This document shows positions 52,273 to 60,646 of a stretch of 64,000 bases of DNA, piece after piece. Below the pieces are notes generated by a model. It saw only the letters and a list, made by a program, of their open reading frames with translations, had not been told where the DNA came from and searched no databases. Every line of letters starts with the position of its first letter. The first letter of the stretch is position 1. The DNA comes from a virus: positions 1 to 64,000 of the IMG/VR virus record IMGVR_UViG_3300032323_000716. One strand, written 5' to 3'. Both the position numbers and the translations under genes were made by a program.

Positions 52273-52277
52273 CTGTT

Positions 52278-53036
52278 ATGAGCAACATAGATCAAGCCCG
52301 CCAATCCGTATATGACTATTGTAAAACCATGCTGGGCGATGGTATGATAGACATAGAATTAGATCCTGTACATTATGAAACAGCATTAAATAGATCTTTG
52401 GGAGTTTTTCGTCAACGATCTGATAATGCTGTGGAAGAAAGTTACGCTTTTTTGACCCTAACACAGGATCAAAACGACTATATTTTGCCCAAAGAAATAC
52501 AACAGGTCAGACAGATCTATAGACGCAGTATTGGTTCTCGAACTGGAACAGGATCCGGCGGCACAGTATTTGAACCCTTTAACCTAGCCTACACAAATAC
52601 CTATTTGTTAAGTTCAACTAACATGGGTGGTTTGTTGACCTATGAATTATTCGCACAGTATCAAGAACTAGTAGGTAAGATGTTTGGCTCATTTATTAAC
52701 TTCAGTTTCAATCCTCAAACTAGAAAACTTACAATTTTTCAAAGACCTAGAGGAGAAGAAGAAGTCATGCTTTGGGTGTATAATCAACGTCCAGATTTTG
52801 CTATCATTGAAGATACCTATGCAGGACAATGGATCAAAGATTATAGTCTAGCAAACTGCAAAATGATGCTAGGGCAAGCCCGCGAAAAGTTTTCACAGAT
52901 TGCAGGACCCACAGGCGGTTCAAGTCTAAACGGTGCGGCTATGAAATCAGAAGCCACTACTGATTTGGATAGATTAACCAAAGAATTGGAAACACTGGTA
53001 TCTGGTGGTCACGGATATACTTGGATAACCGGTTGA
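52278..53036 (+). CDS. 13: Neck protein gp13-like
   Basis: 252 residues from ATG 52278; the frame is open further upstream, but ATG 52278 fits the promoter and the end of overlap with gp14. T4 gp13 is 309. Recognisable parts: VYDYCKTMLGDGMIDIELDP, VEESYAFLTLTQDQNDYILP, VMLWVYNQRPDFAIIEDTYA, GQWIKDYSLANCKMMLGQAR and EKFSQIAGPTGGSSLNGAAM. The protein joins the head portal to the tail. In T4, 13 and 14 are co-directional, while here gp14 and gp15 face away. The stop lies inside the -35 of the next gene's promoter. Confidence 0.8.
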   Translation: MSNIDQARQSVYDYCKTMLGDGMIDIELDPVHYETALNRSLGVFRQRSDNAVEESYAFLTLTQDQNDYILPKEIQQVRQIYRRSIGSRTGTGSGGTVFEPFNLAYTNTYLLSSTNMGGLLTYELFAQYQELVGKMFGSFINFSFNPQTRKLTIFQRPRGEEEVMLWVYNQRPDFAIIEDTYAGQWIKDYSLANCKMMLGQAREKFSQIAGPTGGSSLNGAAMKSEATTDLDRLTKELETLVSGGHGYTWITG

Positions 53037-53062
53037 CATAATCTAAAACTATTTGTTATAAT
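53033..53062 (+). promoter_or_regulatory. Perfect sigma70-type promoter
   Basis: TTGACA (53033-53038), an 18-nt spacer, TATAAT (53057-53062). Both hexamers match consensus exactly. GGAGG follows before ATG 53083. It differs from the late octamers elsewhere in this region and would be read by unmodified host RNA polymerase. Confidence 0.9.
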
Positions 53063-53082
53063 ATCCTTAATCGGAGGATATT

Positions 53083-53736
53083 ATGATCATAGGTATTTGC
53101 GGATTTATCGGCAGCGGCAAAGACACAGTCGCTGACTATCTTGTAAACTTTCACGAATTTAGACGAGAGTCATTTGCTAACACTCTTAAAGATGCTGTGA
53201 GTGCAGTGTTTGGTTGGGACCGAACCATGCTGGAAGGCAGAACTAAAGAAGCCAGAGAGTGGCGAGAGCAGGTAGATCCTTGGTGGGCTGCTAGACTTGA
53301 TATGCCTACACTTACTCCTAGATGGGTACTACAATATTGGGGTACAGAAGTATGCCGCAAAGCATTTCATGATGATATATGGATTGCTTCCCTAGAAAAC
53401 AAAATTCGTAACTCGAAAGATCATGTGGTAATTTCAGACTGCCGATTTCCCAACGAAATTAGTTCTATTAAAAATGCTGGTGGTCAAATAATTTGGGTAC
53501 AGCGTGGTGAATTACCTGATTGGTATGATGTTGCTATAGATGCTAACCGTGGTAGTAATGTAGCGTTGAATGAACTTAAGATGCGTAAGATCCATGCTAG
53601 TGAAACTGCTTGGGTTGGCACAGACTTCGATCATGTTATTGAAAATGACGGTGATATTTCTGATCTCTATACAAAGATTGCTTCAGTAATCAGCAATGAG
53701 GTCTCCTTGACGCCAGGTAATGCCCTCCTTGCCTAG
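53083..53736 (+). CDS. 1: Deoxynucleoside monophosphate kinase, T4 gp1-like
   Basis: 217 residues; T4 gp1 is 241. The P-loop is GFIGSGKD (7-14). DTVADYLVNFHEFRRESFAN, DPWWAARLDMPTLTPRWVLQ and VVISDCRFPNEISSIKNAGG match the gp1 fold. It phosphorylates dNMPs, including modified ones in T4, for phage DNA synthesis, so it belongs to early or middle metabolism rather than to structure. It has its own perfect sigma70-type promoter, and its 3' end overlaps the convergent HNH-like gene by 54 bp. Confidence 0.9.
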   Translation: MIIGICGFIGSGKDTVADYLVNFHEFRRESFANTLKDAVSAVFGWDRTMLEGRTKEAREWREQVDPWWAARLDMPTLTPRWVLQYWGTEVCRKAFHDDIWIASLENKIRNSKDHVVISDCRFPNEISSIKNAGGQIIWVQRGELPDWYDVAIDANRGSNVALNELKMRKIHASETAWVGTDFDHVIENDGDISDLYTKIASVISNEVSLTPGNALLA

Positions 53737-54063
53737 AGTTTGGGCGCAGTTAGCACATACAGTTTTTAAGTTACTGGTTCTGCAGTTGTCGAGGTTTCCG
53801 TCTACATGAAACACTCGAAATACCTCTTTGTGCGGACTGCGGAACCCGCATTTATCGCAGGTATTTTTCATCCTATAGCCTGATCTGTACCACCTAGGTA
53901 TACCATGATAATCTCCATGGGTTAAACAGGCTTCGCAGAGACTACGATAATAGATCCTATTGCCTTTTTTATAGTTTATGGCTTTGGGTCTTAGGCTACA
54001 TTTGGCGCAAAGTGGTCTCATAAAATTATTTACACCTTTTCTTCCCCTTTTTAAATAAGGCAT
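53683..54063 (-). CDS. HNH-like zinc protein, possible homing endonuclease
   Basis: 126 residues from ATG 54063; longer in-frame starts would enter the promoter of gp18. Four CxxC pairs (CAKC, CEAC, CDKC, CANC) suggest two zinc sites. FHVDGNLDNCRTSNLKTVCA matches the HNH pattern H-x-DGN-x2-N...NLxxxC, with the DGN loop intact and Cys at the position of a metal ligand. HNH endonucleases in phages are often mobile. The gene is wedged on the opposite strand in the sheath/neck cluster and overlaps gp1. A homing role is inferred. Confidence 0.65.
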   Translation of the reverse strand: MPYLKRGRKGVNNFMRPLCAKCSLRPKAINYKKGNRIYYRSLCEACLTHGDYHGIPRWYRSGYRMKNTCDKCGFRSPHKEVFRVFHVDGNLDNCRTSNLKTVCANCAQTLGKEGITWRQGDLIADY

Positions 54064-54088
54064 AGACAGCCGTTTTTGGCAATAGCCG

Positions 54089-54095
54089 CTAAATA
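54089..54095 (+). promoter_or_regulatory. Late promoter-like CTAAATA before the sheath gene
   Basis: 31 nt before the gp18 ATG (54127), with CAGGAG as a possible ribosome site. On the opposite strand the same AT-rich block lies upstream of the HNH-like gene. Confidence 0.5.
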
Positions 54096-54126
54096 ATATG
54101 AGCAACTATTACCAGGAGATTAGGGA

Positions 54127-57100
54127 ATGGCACTAACATCACCAGGCGTACAAGTTACGGTAATTGACGAGAGTTTTTATACACCAGCAGAACCTGGTAC
54201 TACTCCTCTTATTGTAATCGCTACAGCACAGGATAAATCAAATGCAGCAGGCACCGGCACTGCTGTAGGCACTACAGCCTCGAATGTCAATAAAGCATTC
54301 AAGATTACTAGCCAGAGGGAACTTGTAGATACCTTTGGTGTTCCATTTTTTGAACAGACTGCATCAGCAAGTCCTGTACACGGTGGAGAACGAAACGAAT
54401 ACGGTTTATTAGCAGCATACAGTTACCTAGGGGTAAGCAATGCAGCATTTATAGTTCGTGCAGACGTTGATCTAGCAGAACTAGCAGGACAAACATCCGC
54501 CCCGGGAGCAGAGCCAGCAAATGGCAAATGGTGGTTAGATACATTGTCAACATCTTGGGGTATCCAAGAGTGGAATGGCGCTGCATCGACTGTGGTTGGC
54601 GGTCAAAAATTCGCTAACAAAGTTCCGTTGGTTTTAACTGACGAAGATTTTAGCAAGTTAGACGGTGATCCTTTTGACCCTTTACCATCAGTAGGATCTG
54701 TGGGAGACTATGCAATAGTAGCACAAACTATTGGCGCCGACTCCCCAGTAGAAACCAAAGAAAATATCAAATTATGGTATAAGAGTGCAGGCAATGGCGG
54801 CCTAGGCGACCGAGGCGTTACTGCAGGTACTTGGGTACTAGTTGGTTCACCAGAATGGAAAGCCAGCCACCCAGCAGTTCAAGGCACTACAGCAGTATCA
54901 AGTGCTGTATCACACGATAATTTAGTTCTTAATGGCACGCCGATCACTGCAGGAAGTAGATCGGCCTCTACGTTGGCCACTGCAATTAATGGTCTAGCAC
55001 CAGTTGGTATTTCTGCACAAGCAGTTAACAACAGATTGTATATCTATTCAGATGGTACTTCAGTATCAGACGGTAGCACAACATCAGTAGACGGAGCATT
55101 AACTTTAGAAGGTAATTGGACACCGTTCGGTATTACCGCAGGTACATATTACTCACCTAAATTACAACAAACTCCTCATACACAGGTTCCTGCATTTAAG
55201 TCAACAGACGGTGCACCAAGACCAACAGGATCAGTTTGGATTAAGACAACAACCCCAAATAGCGGTTCTAGATGGGTAATCAAGCGTTGGAATAGTGCAA
55301 CTCAATTATGGGTAAGTTATTCTGCTCCTTTATATGCAACTACTAATTCTGCATTATACGGTTTAGATCGTAGCGGTGGTGGTATCAATATTGATCAAGA
55401 AGAAATTTTTGTACAAACTAATGCTACTGAAAGCAGCGGCAATGACAACAGTCCAGATACAGCAGAATATAGAATTTGGAGACGTGGCGGCCAAGGTGCT
55501 ACAACTATCGAATCTGGTATTATTACAACAGCCACTTTCGGTACAGTTTCAGGTAATAGTTTTACTTTAAAACAAAGCCATCCTGGCTACGAAAGTTTGA
55601 TTCAAACCACAGTTACTTTTAATTCAGCCAGTGATGCAGAAAGTGATGCACAGGCATTTGCAGCAGCAATTAACTCGGCAAACTTTGGATTTGATAATAC
55701 TGATCCAGCCAGCCCTATTGCTTACACAAATTATATCACAGCAGAAGTTACAGCAACTAACACAGTGATAGTAAGACATACAGCCGGCGGCGACATTAGA
55801 TTCACAGACGGCACTGGAACTCCTATTGTTTCAGCATTTGGAACTGGTTACAGTCTTGAAGACCAAGATGGCACAGTTAACTTTTATGCATCAGGCAACG
55901 GAACAGAGTATATCGCAACTTTGTGGAAACCGTTGGCCACAGAAAACTTTGCTGCTCAAGGAGATCAACCTCTAGCAGAAGCAGCCGACGGACAATTATG
56001 GTACAATCCTAATTTCTCTGAAGTTGATATTATGGTTCATAATGGTAACACATGGGTTGGCTATAAGAACACACATTCATTATACACAGGAACTGATCCA
56101 GAAGGTGCTATTGTAAGTGCCAGCGAACCAACAGCGCAGAGCGACGGCACAGCACTAGTAGATAACGATCTATGGATTAGTACAGCAGATCTTGAAAATT
56201 ATCCTGCTATCTACAGATATACAAATGCAGGAACAACTTCTGCAGCATGGACATTGATTGATAAAACCGATCAAACCACAGAAGACGGTATCCTGTTTGC
56301 AGATGCTCGTTGGAATACTGACGGCGGATCAGGCGATGCAACTATTATTGAATTGCTAACCAGCAATTTCTTAGACTTTGATGCTCCAGATCCTGCACTA
56401 TATCCAAAAGGTATGTTACTATGGAACCTACGTAGAAGCGGTGGTAACGTTAAGCGTTATCAAAACAACTACGTTAATACAGCAGAAAACAATCCAAGAT
56501 TCCAAGCGTCAAGAGCAGCAAATGGTTTAGATCCTATTCTAGGCGATGCAATGACATCTTATTGGTCTGATCGTTGGACTACTGCTTCTCCAAACAACGA
56601 AGACGGTTCAGGATCATTTGGTCGCAAGGCTCAACGTGCTTTAGTTGTACAAAAACTAAAGAGCACAATTGATACAAGTTCAGAGATTCGCGACGAAGAG
56701 CGCAGAAACTTTAACTTAATTGCTTGCCCAGGATATCCAGAGACTCTAAGTAACTTGATTAACTTGAACTTAGATCGTGGCCTAACAGCGTTCGTAGTTG
56801 GTGACACACCATTGCGCTTGCCAGCAGATGCTACAAGCCTAACAGCATGGGGTACTAACGCTAATGGCGCATTAGACAACGGCGATACTGGCATTGTTAG
56901 TTACGATGAATATTGTGCTGTTTATTATCCAAACGGATTTACCACAGACCTAGGCGGTTCAAACGCAGTTGTTCCAGCATCGCACATGATGCTAAGAACA
57001 ATCGCCCTAAGCGATCAAGTTTCTTATCCATGGTTTGCACCAGCAGGCACACGTCGTGGCGGTATTACTAACGCAACAGCAGTTGGTTATATCGATTCTA

Positions 57101-57555
57101 ATACTGGTGAATTCCAAAGCATAGCATTGAATGAAGGTCAACGTGATACATTGTATGATCTAAAGGTAAATCCAATTCCGTTCTTTGTTGGTGTTGGTTT
57201 AGTTGCCTATGGTCAAAAGACTCGTGCAAGAAACGCAAGTGCATTGGATCGTATCAACGTAGCACGTTTGGTAGTATATCTACGCAGCCAATTACAAAAA
57301 CTGGCTCGTCCATATATCTTTGAACCAAATGATAAGATTACCAGAGACGAAATTAAAGGTGCAGTAGAAAGTCTATTGTTAGAATTGGTAGGCTTAAGAG
57401 CACTTTATGACTTTGCTGTGGTCTGCGATGAATCAAACAACACTGATGCTAGAATCGATCGTAATGAATTGTATGTAGATATTGCTATCGAGCCAACCAA
57501 AGCAGTTGAGTTCATCTACATACCATTGCGTATTAAGAACACAGGAGAGATTTAA
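54127..57555 (+). CDS. 18: Tail sheath protein gp18 with large insertion
   Basis: 1142 residues against 659 in T4. The N-terminus SPGVQVTVIDESFYTPAEPG and the C-terminal 350 residues (FNLIACPGYPETLSNLINLN, YPWFAPAGTRRGG, and NPIPFFVGVGLVAYGQ, ARNASALDRINVARLVVYLR) are typical sheath. The middle holds at least four W-modules (ANGKWWLDTLSTSWGIQEW, GQLWYNPNFSEVDIMVHNG, and others). These probably project from the tail surface, because the conserved C-terminal subunit-contact domain is intact. The sheath contracts during infection. It ends 2 bp before gp19. Confidence 0.92.
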   Translation: MALTSPGVQVTVIDESFYTPAEPGTTPLIVIATAQDKSNAAGTGTAVGTTASNVNKAFKITSQRELVDTFGVPFFEQTASASPVHGGERNEYGLLAAYSYLGVSNAAFIVRADVDLAELAGQTSAPGAEPANGKWWLDTLSTSWGIQEWNGAASTVVGGQKFANKVPLVLTDEDFSKLDGDPFDPLPSVGSVGDYAIVAQTIGADSPVETKENIKLWYKSAGNGGLGDRGVTAGTWVLVGSPEWKASHPAVQGTTAVSSAVSHDNLVLNGTPITAGSRSASTLATAINGLAPVGISAQAVNNRLYIYSDGTSVSDGSTTSVDGALTLEGNWTPFGITAGTYYSPKLQQTPHTQVPAFKSTDGAPRPTGSVWIKTTTPNSGSRWVIKRWNSATQLWVSYSAPLYATTNSALYGLDRSGGGINIDQEEIFVQTNATESSGNDNSPDTAEYRIWRRGGQGATTIESGIITTATFGTVSGNSFTLKQSHPGYESLIQTTVTFNSASDAESDAQAFAAAINSANFGFDNTDPASPIAYTNYITAEVTATNTVIVRHTAGGDIRFTDGTGTPIVSAFGTGYSLEDQDGTVNFYASGNGTEYIATLWKPLATENFAAQGDQPLAEAADGQLWYNPNFSEVDIMVHNGNTWVGYKNTHSLYTGTDPEGAIVSASEPTAQSDGTALVDNDLWISTADLENYPAIYRYTNAGTTSAAWTLIDKTDQTTEDGILFADARWNTDGGSGDATIIELLTSNFLDFDAPDPALYPKGMLLWNLRRSGGNVKRYQNNYVNTAENNPRFQASRAANGLDPILGDAMTSYWSDRWTTASPNNEDGSGSFGRKAQRALVVQKLKSTIDTSSEIRDEERRNFNLIACPGYPETLSNLINLNLDRGLTAFVVGDTPLRLPADATSLTAWGTNANGALDNGDTGIVSYDEYCAVYYPNGFTTDLGGSNAVVPASHMMLRTIALSDQVSYPWFAPAGTRRGGITNATAVGYIDSNTGEFQSIALNEGQRDTLYDLKVNPIPFFVGVGLVAYGQKTRARNASALDRINVARLVVYLRSQLQKLARPYIFEPNDKITRDEIKGAVESLLLELVGLRALYDFAVVCDESNNTDARIDRNELYVDIAIEPTKAVEFIYIPLRIKNTGEI

Positions 57556-57557
57556 AA

Positions 57558-58199
57558 ATGGCACTAACTTCACTTAATAGAATTTCAGTTCCGACTAGTA
57601 ACGGCAACAGCGGCACCGCGCTGCTGATGCCTAAACTACAGTATCGCTTTAGAGTGATATTGTTAGGTTTCGGAGTAGAGGCCAGCACCGAATTGACCAA
57701 ACAGGTCAGCGATGTAAAACGTCCTACAGTGACTTTTGAAGAGATGGAAATTCCTATCTACAATTCAAAAGTTAAACTAGCAGGTAAACCAAACTGGGAT
57801 GATGTAACCATTAACCTACGTGATGATGCTAACGGCCAAGTTCAGAAACTAGTTGGTCAGCAGATTCAGAAACAATTTGATTTCATGGAACAGGCAAGTG
57901 CTCGTTCAGGTATCGATTATAAGTTCCAAACTAACATTGAAATGTTAGATGGCGGTAACGGTGCTTTAGAACCAAGCATCCTTGAGAAGTGGGAACTATA
58001 TGGTTGTTTCTTATCTAGCGTCGACTACGGTGAGGCTAATTATGCTAACAACGAGCCAATGACTGTCGCACTAACATTGAAATATGATAATGCTGTGCAG
58101 TTTGCTGGTGCAAATGGAGCAGGTCCAGAGCGTGGCATTGGTGCAGTAGTAGGAAGAACACTAGGCGAAGCAGTAACAGGAAGAAGCGGCGCAGCCTAA
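57558..58199 (+). CDS. 19: Tail tube protein gp19
   Basis: 213 residues; T4 gp19 is 163. Typical tube pattern: YRFRVILLGFGVEASTELTK, then QVSDVKRPTVTFEEMEIPIY, NSKVKLAGKPNWDDVTINLR, DDANGQVQKLVGQQIQKQFD and WELYGCFLSSVDYGEANYAN. It forms hexameric rings stacked inside the sheath. It ends before a strong terminator, so gp18 and gp19 form one transcription unit, as in T4. Confidence 0.93.
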   Translation: MALTSLNRISVPTSNGNSGTALLMPKLQYRFRVILLGFGVEASTELTKQVSDVKRPTVTFEEMEIPIYNSKVKLAGKPNWDDVTINLRDDANGQVQKLVGQQIQKQFDFMEQASARSGIDYKFQTNIEMLDGGNGALEPSILEKWELYGCFLSSVDYGEANYANNEPMTVALTLKYDNAVQFAGANGAGPERGIGAVVGRTLGEAVTGRSGAA

Positions 58200-58220
58200 T
58201 AGTCTTATTGACTAATAAAG

Positions 58221-58245
58221 AACCCGGACTTTTCCGGGTTTTTTT
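58221..58245 (+). terminator. Rho-independent terminator after gp19
   Basis: AACCCGGA, loop CTTT, TCCGGGTT, then TTTTT: an 8-bp perfect GC-rich stem with a T run. A small AGTC/GACT hairpin precedes it. Confidence 0.93.
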
Positions 58246-58249
58246 ATGG

Positions 58250-58257
58250 CATAAATA
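58250..58257 (+). promoter_or_regulatory. Late promoter-like octamer CATAAATA
   Basis: Just after the gp19 terminator and exactly 5 nt before ATG 58263, with no Shine-Dalgarno between. Confidence 0.6.
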
Positions 58258-58262
58258 TTTGT

Positions 58263-59345
58263 ATGGCCAATAAATTTACAAGATTTCTTACCGGTGTCGG
58301 CGACGGACTACTTAAACCCAAAGGTGGTCTAGCCGATTGGCGACACGCATCGAGACTGTTTTTAGACAACGGTTATCGATTAGCGCCTCGTACCAAATTT
58401 CTATACTATGTGAGATTTGAAATAGATAAAAATATTCTTACATCTCCGGTGTTTAGCAATAAACACGCAGACGAGATTGGTTATTTGATTAAGACCACAG
58501 ACTTACCTAAATTTAAATTTGAAACTGTAACAAAGAATCAATACAATCGCAAAAAGATTTTCTACAAAAATTTCTCATACGATGCTATCGATATGACGTT
58601 TCATGATGATAGTGCTGGCGTAATAAATGCGTTATGGGCATTGTATATGGGATCATATGTGCAGGATAGACACAATCCAGATAGGGCATTTTTTAAAACA
58701 GCACTAAGGCCCGAAGGCTCAGTGGTTGACAGTTTTCGTTATGGTCTAGACCGACAAGGTCGTAGCACAGACTTTTTTAAATCTATTAGCATCTATACAA
58801 TGAGCCGTAGAAGATTTCTCGGGTACACATTGCTTAATCCAAAAATTACGTCCTGGAATCACGGTAATATGGATTATGCCGCCAGTGAATTTAACGAAAA
58901 TTCTATGACTATAGAATATGAATCTGTAGCATATAGCACAGGTAATGTTTCTAGAAATAGTCCAAAGGGATTCGCTAATCTCTATTATGATAATGTACCT
59001 AGTCCGTTGTCAGTGGCTGGTGGCGGTACAGCCACACTATTAGGCGAAGGCGGCGTACTTGACGGATTAGAATCCATATTCGGCGATGTTGCAGGCGGTG
59101 GAGCATTTGGTAGTGTAGGAGGTTTCTTAGGTACTGCTATTAAAACTATTAATACTGCAAAAAATTTCAAGAGTCTTTCTAAAGAAGGTCTAAGACAAGA
59201 AGCCATCAATGTATTAGCAAGTCCCACAACATTAAGAAACACAGTTAATACTATAGGAGGAGTTGTAGGTGCTGCTTTTCCTAAAAATTCTGGTACTGAA
59301 ACTACTACAACAGCATCTCAGAAAAATCTATTAGGAGGAGATTAA
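58263..59345 (+). CDS. Baseplate tail-tube junction protein, gp48/gp54-like
   Basis: 360 residues; T4 gp48 is 364 and gp54 is 320. The N-terminal 220 residues have a tube-like fold pattern (TKFLYYVRFEIDKNILTSPV, TDLPKFKFETVTKNQYNRKK, DMTFHDDSAGVINALWALYM and NSMTIEYESVAYSTGN), so the protein probably caps or starts the tube at the baseplate. The C-terminal 100 residues are Gly/Ala-rich. It directly follows gp19, where a second tube-like gene would be placed. Whether it is gp48 or gp54 is not decided. Confidence 0.65.
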   Translation: MANKFTRFLTGVGDGLLKPKGGLADWRHASRLFLDNGYRLAPRTKFLYYVRFEIDKNILTSPVFSNKHADEIGYLIKTTDLPKFKFETVTKNQYNRKKIFYKNFSYDAIDMTFHDDSAGVINALWALYMGSYVQDRHNPDRAFFKTALRPEGSVVDSFRYGLDRQGRSTDFFKSISIYTMSRRRFLGYTLLNPKITSWNHGNMDYAASEFNENSMTIEYESVAYSTGNVSRNSPKGFANLYYDNVPSPLSVAGGGTATLLGEGGVLDGLESIFGDVAGGGAFGSVGGFLGTAIKTINTAKNFKSLSKEGLRQEAINVLASPTTLRNTVNTIGGVVGAAFPKNSGTETTTTASQKNLLGGD

Positions 59346-59346
59346 T

Positions 59347-59718
59347 ATGGCATTGACCAATCTTCCAATTAAACAAGATGCTGACAGTGCATCCGCCACT
59401 AAAGCATTTTTTGAAACATACGGCAATCTACAATTAGAATTTACAGCCAACGAAGTTTCTGCTGCTATAGCCTTTTTTCAAAGCAGAGGCTTTTCAGACG
59501 ACGCTGCTATAATTACTGCACAGGTATTATTGCAGCAGGCTAAGATTGATGGGGTGTCAGTGTTTAAAATATTAGATACACTAAAAACTTTTGACGGTGT
59601 GCAGATTAGCGCACTGGTAGCCGAAATATTAAATAACAACAGAAACATAACCAGCGTACTAGGTTACAAAGTAGTTTCTGTTGAAAAACAAAATCAAACA
59701 AGAAATATCTATGCCTAA
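59347..59718 (+). CDS. Unknown protein between tube cap and gp4
   Basis: 123 residues, helical and soluble, with no Cys or Trp motif. It starts 1 bp after the stop of the tube-cap gene (RBS GGAGGA) and overlaps gp4 by 8 bp. Segments are FETYGNLQLEFTANEVSAAI, then AIITAQVLLQQAKIDGVSVF. No recognised family; a small tail or head completion protein is possible from its position. Confidence 0.55.
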   Translation: MALTNLPIKQDADSASATKAFFETYGNLQLEFTANEVSAAIAFFQSRGFSDDAAIITAQVLLQQAKIDGVSVFKILDTLKTFDGVQISALVAEILNNNRNITSVLGYKVVSVEKQNQTRNIYA

Positions 59719-60151
59719 ATTTGCTCAGGGTCGCTTTGAAATGAAGAACCCTGACAAGTATGTAGGGAAGAAAACTCCACTGGCTCGCAGTAGTTGGGAA
59801 TTTGTTTTCATGCGTATGTTAGATGAACACCCCGGAGTAGAAAATTGGGCTAGTGAAAGTATACAAATACCTTACAGAGATCCGCTGACTGGCAGATATA
59901 CAATTTATGTTCCTGATTTTTTTATAGTATATAAAGATAAAAACGGAAAAAAACATGCAGAAGTAGTAGAAGTTAAACCTAGCAATCAAATGATGTTAGA
60001 ACGTGTGGGTAAGAGTCTTTATAATCAAGAACAATACATAAAAAATATGGCTAAATGGGAAGCCGCAAATGCTTGGTGTAAACAGCAGAGCGTGAAATTT
60101 CGAGTAATTAACGAAGATGACATTTTCCATCAAGGTGGGAAACGCAGATAA
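59711..60151 (+). CDS. 4: Head completion protein gp4-like (nuclease-like fold)
   Basis: 146 residues from ATG 59711 (MPKFAQGRFEMKNPDKYVGK), close to T4 gp4 (150). ARSSWEFVFMRMLDEHPGVE, then YVPDFFIVYKDKNGKKHAEV and VVEVKPSNQMM show the PD-(D/E)xK-like core E...D...ExK of TnsA-type nucleases. gp4 (also called gp50) completes and seals packaged heads and is needed for tail joining. An upstream in-frame start would lie inside the previous gene and is rejected. Confidence 0.88.
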   Translation: MPKFAQGRFEMKNPDKYVGKKTPLARSSWEFVFMRMLDEHPGVENWASESIQIPYRDPLTGRYTIYVPDFFIVYKDKNGKKHAEVVEVKPSNQMMLERVGKSLYNQEQYIKNMAKWEAANAWCKQQSVKFRVINEDDIFHQGGKRR

Positions 60152-60154
60152 GTA
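60147..60154 (+). promoter_or_regulatory. Late promoter-like GATAAGTA before gp16
   Basis: It overlaps the gp4 stop codon and lies 4 nt before the gp16 ATG (60159). It is a G-for-A variant of the octamer seen elsewhere. Confidence 0.35.
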
Positions 60155-60158
60155 TAGT

Positions 60159-60638
60159 ATGACTAAAAAATTAGAAGAATTATTTAATCTAGAATCTGAT
60201 GCCGAAAAGCCCACTGAAGTTGTAGAGCCAGTCAAAGAGCATCAGGAAGTTCGAAGCCTTGATGAAAGTTACAAAGCAGTGGCTGAAATAACCAAAGGTT
60301 TACCACAGATTAAAGAATTGGACGAATTAGACGATAAAGAATTAGACAGTCTAGCAAAAAAAGCAGAAGACGCCTATGATGATCTTATGGATTTAGGCAT
60401 GAATGTGGAAGTTAGGTATAGCGGACGTATTTTTGAAGTAGCGGGAACTATGTTAAAAAACGCTATAGATGCTAAATCCGCTAAAATAGAGAAAAAATTA
60501 AAAGCAGTTGATCTTCAGTTGAAAAAGTATAAGATAGATAAAGACAACAACGAAGACCCTAACGATGTTATTAACGGACAGGGTTACATCATAACAGATC
60601 GTAACGAACTGCTGAAAAAACTAGGCAATAAGGAATAA
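60159..60638 (+). CDS. 16: Terminase small subunit gp16
   Basis: 159 residues from ATG 60159; T4 gp16 is 164. The N-terminus MTKKLEELFNLE and the acidic helical sequence, then AEDAYDDLMDLGMNVEVRYS and GRIFEVAGTMLKNAIDAKSA, fit the T4-type small subunit, which forms oligomeric rings that regulate the gp17 ATPase. The start chosen avoids a longer frame overlapping gp4. It is in the T4 order gp16 before gp17, but here two extra genes separate them. Confidence 0.85.
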   Translation: MTKKLEELFNLESDAEKPTEVVEPVKEHQEVRSLDESYKAVAEITKGLPQIKELDELDDKELDSLAKKAEDAYDDLMDLGMNVEVRYSGRIFEVAGTMLKNAIDAKSAKIEKKLKAVDLQLKKYKIDKDNNEDPNDVINGQGYIITDRNELLKKLGNKE

Positions 60639-60641
60639 ATA
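60634..60641 (+). promoter_or_regulatory. Late promoter-like octamer AATAAATA
   Basis: It overlaps the gp16 stop and lies exactly 5 nt before ATG 60647. Confidence 0.55.
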
Positions 60642-60646
60642 CACAT

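Noticed and set aside
52164-52277. Longer upstream start for gp13
   Set aside because: It would overlap the gp14 start and lacks a ribosome site. ATG 52278 fits the octamer spacing and the family N-terminus.
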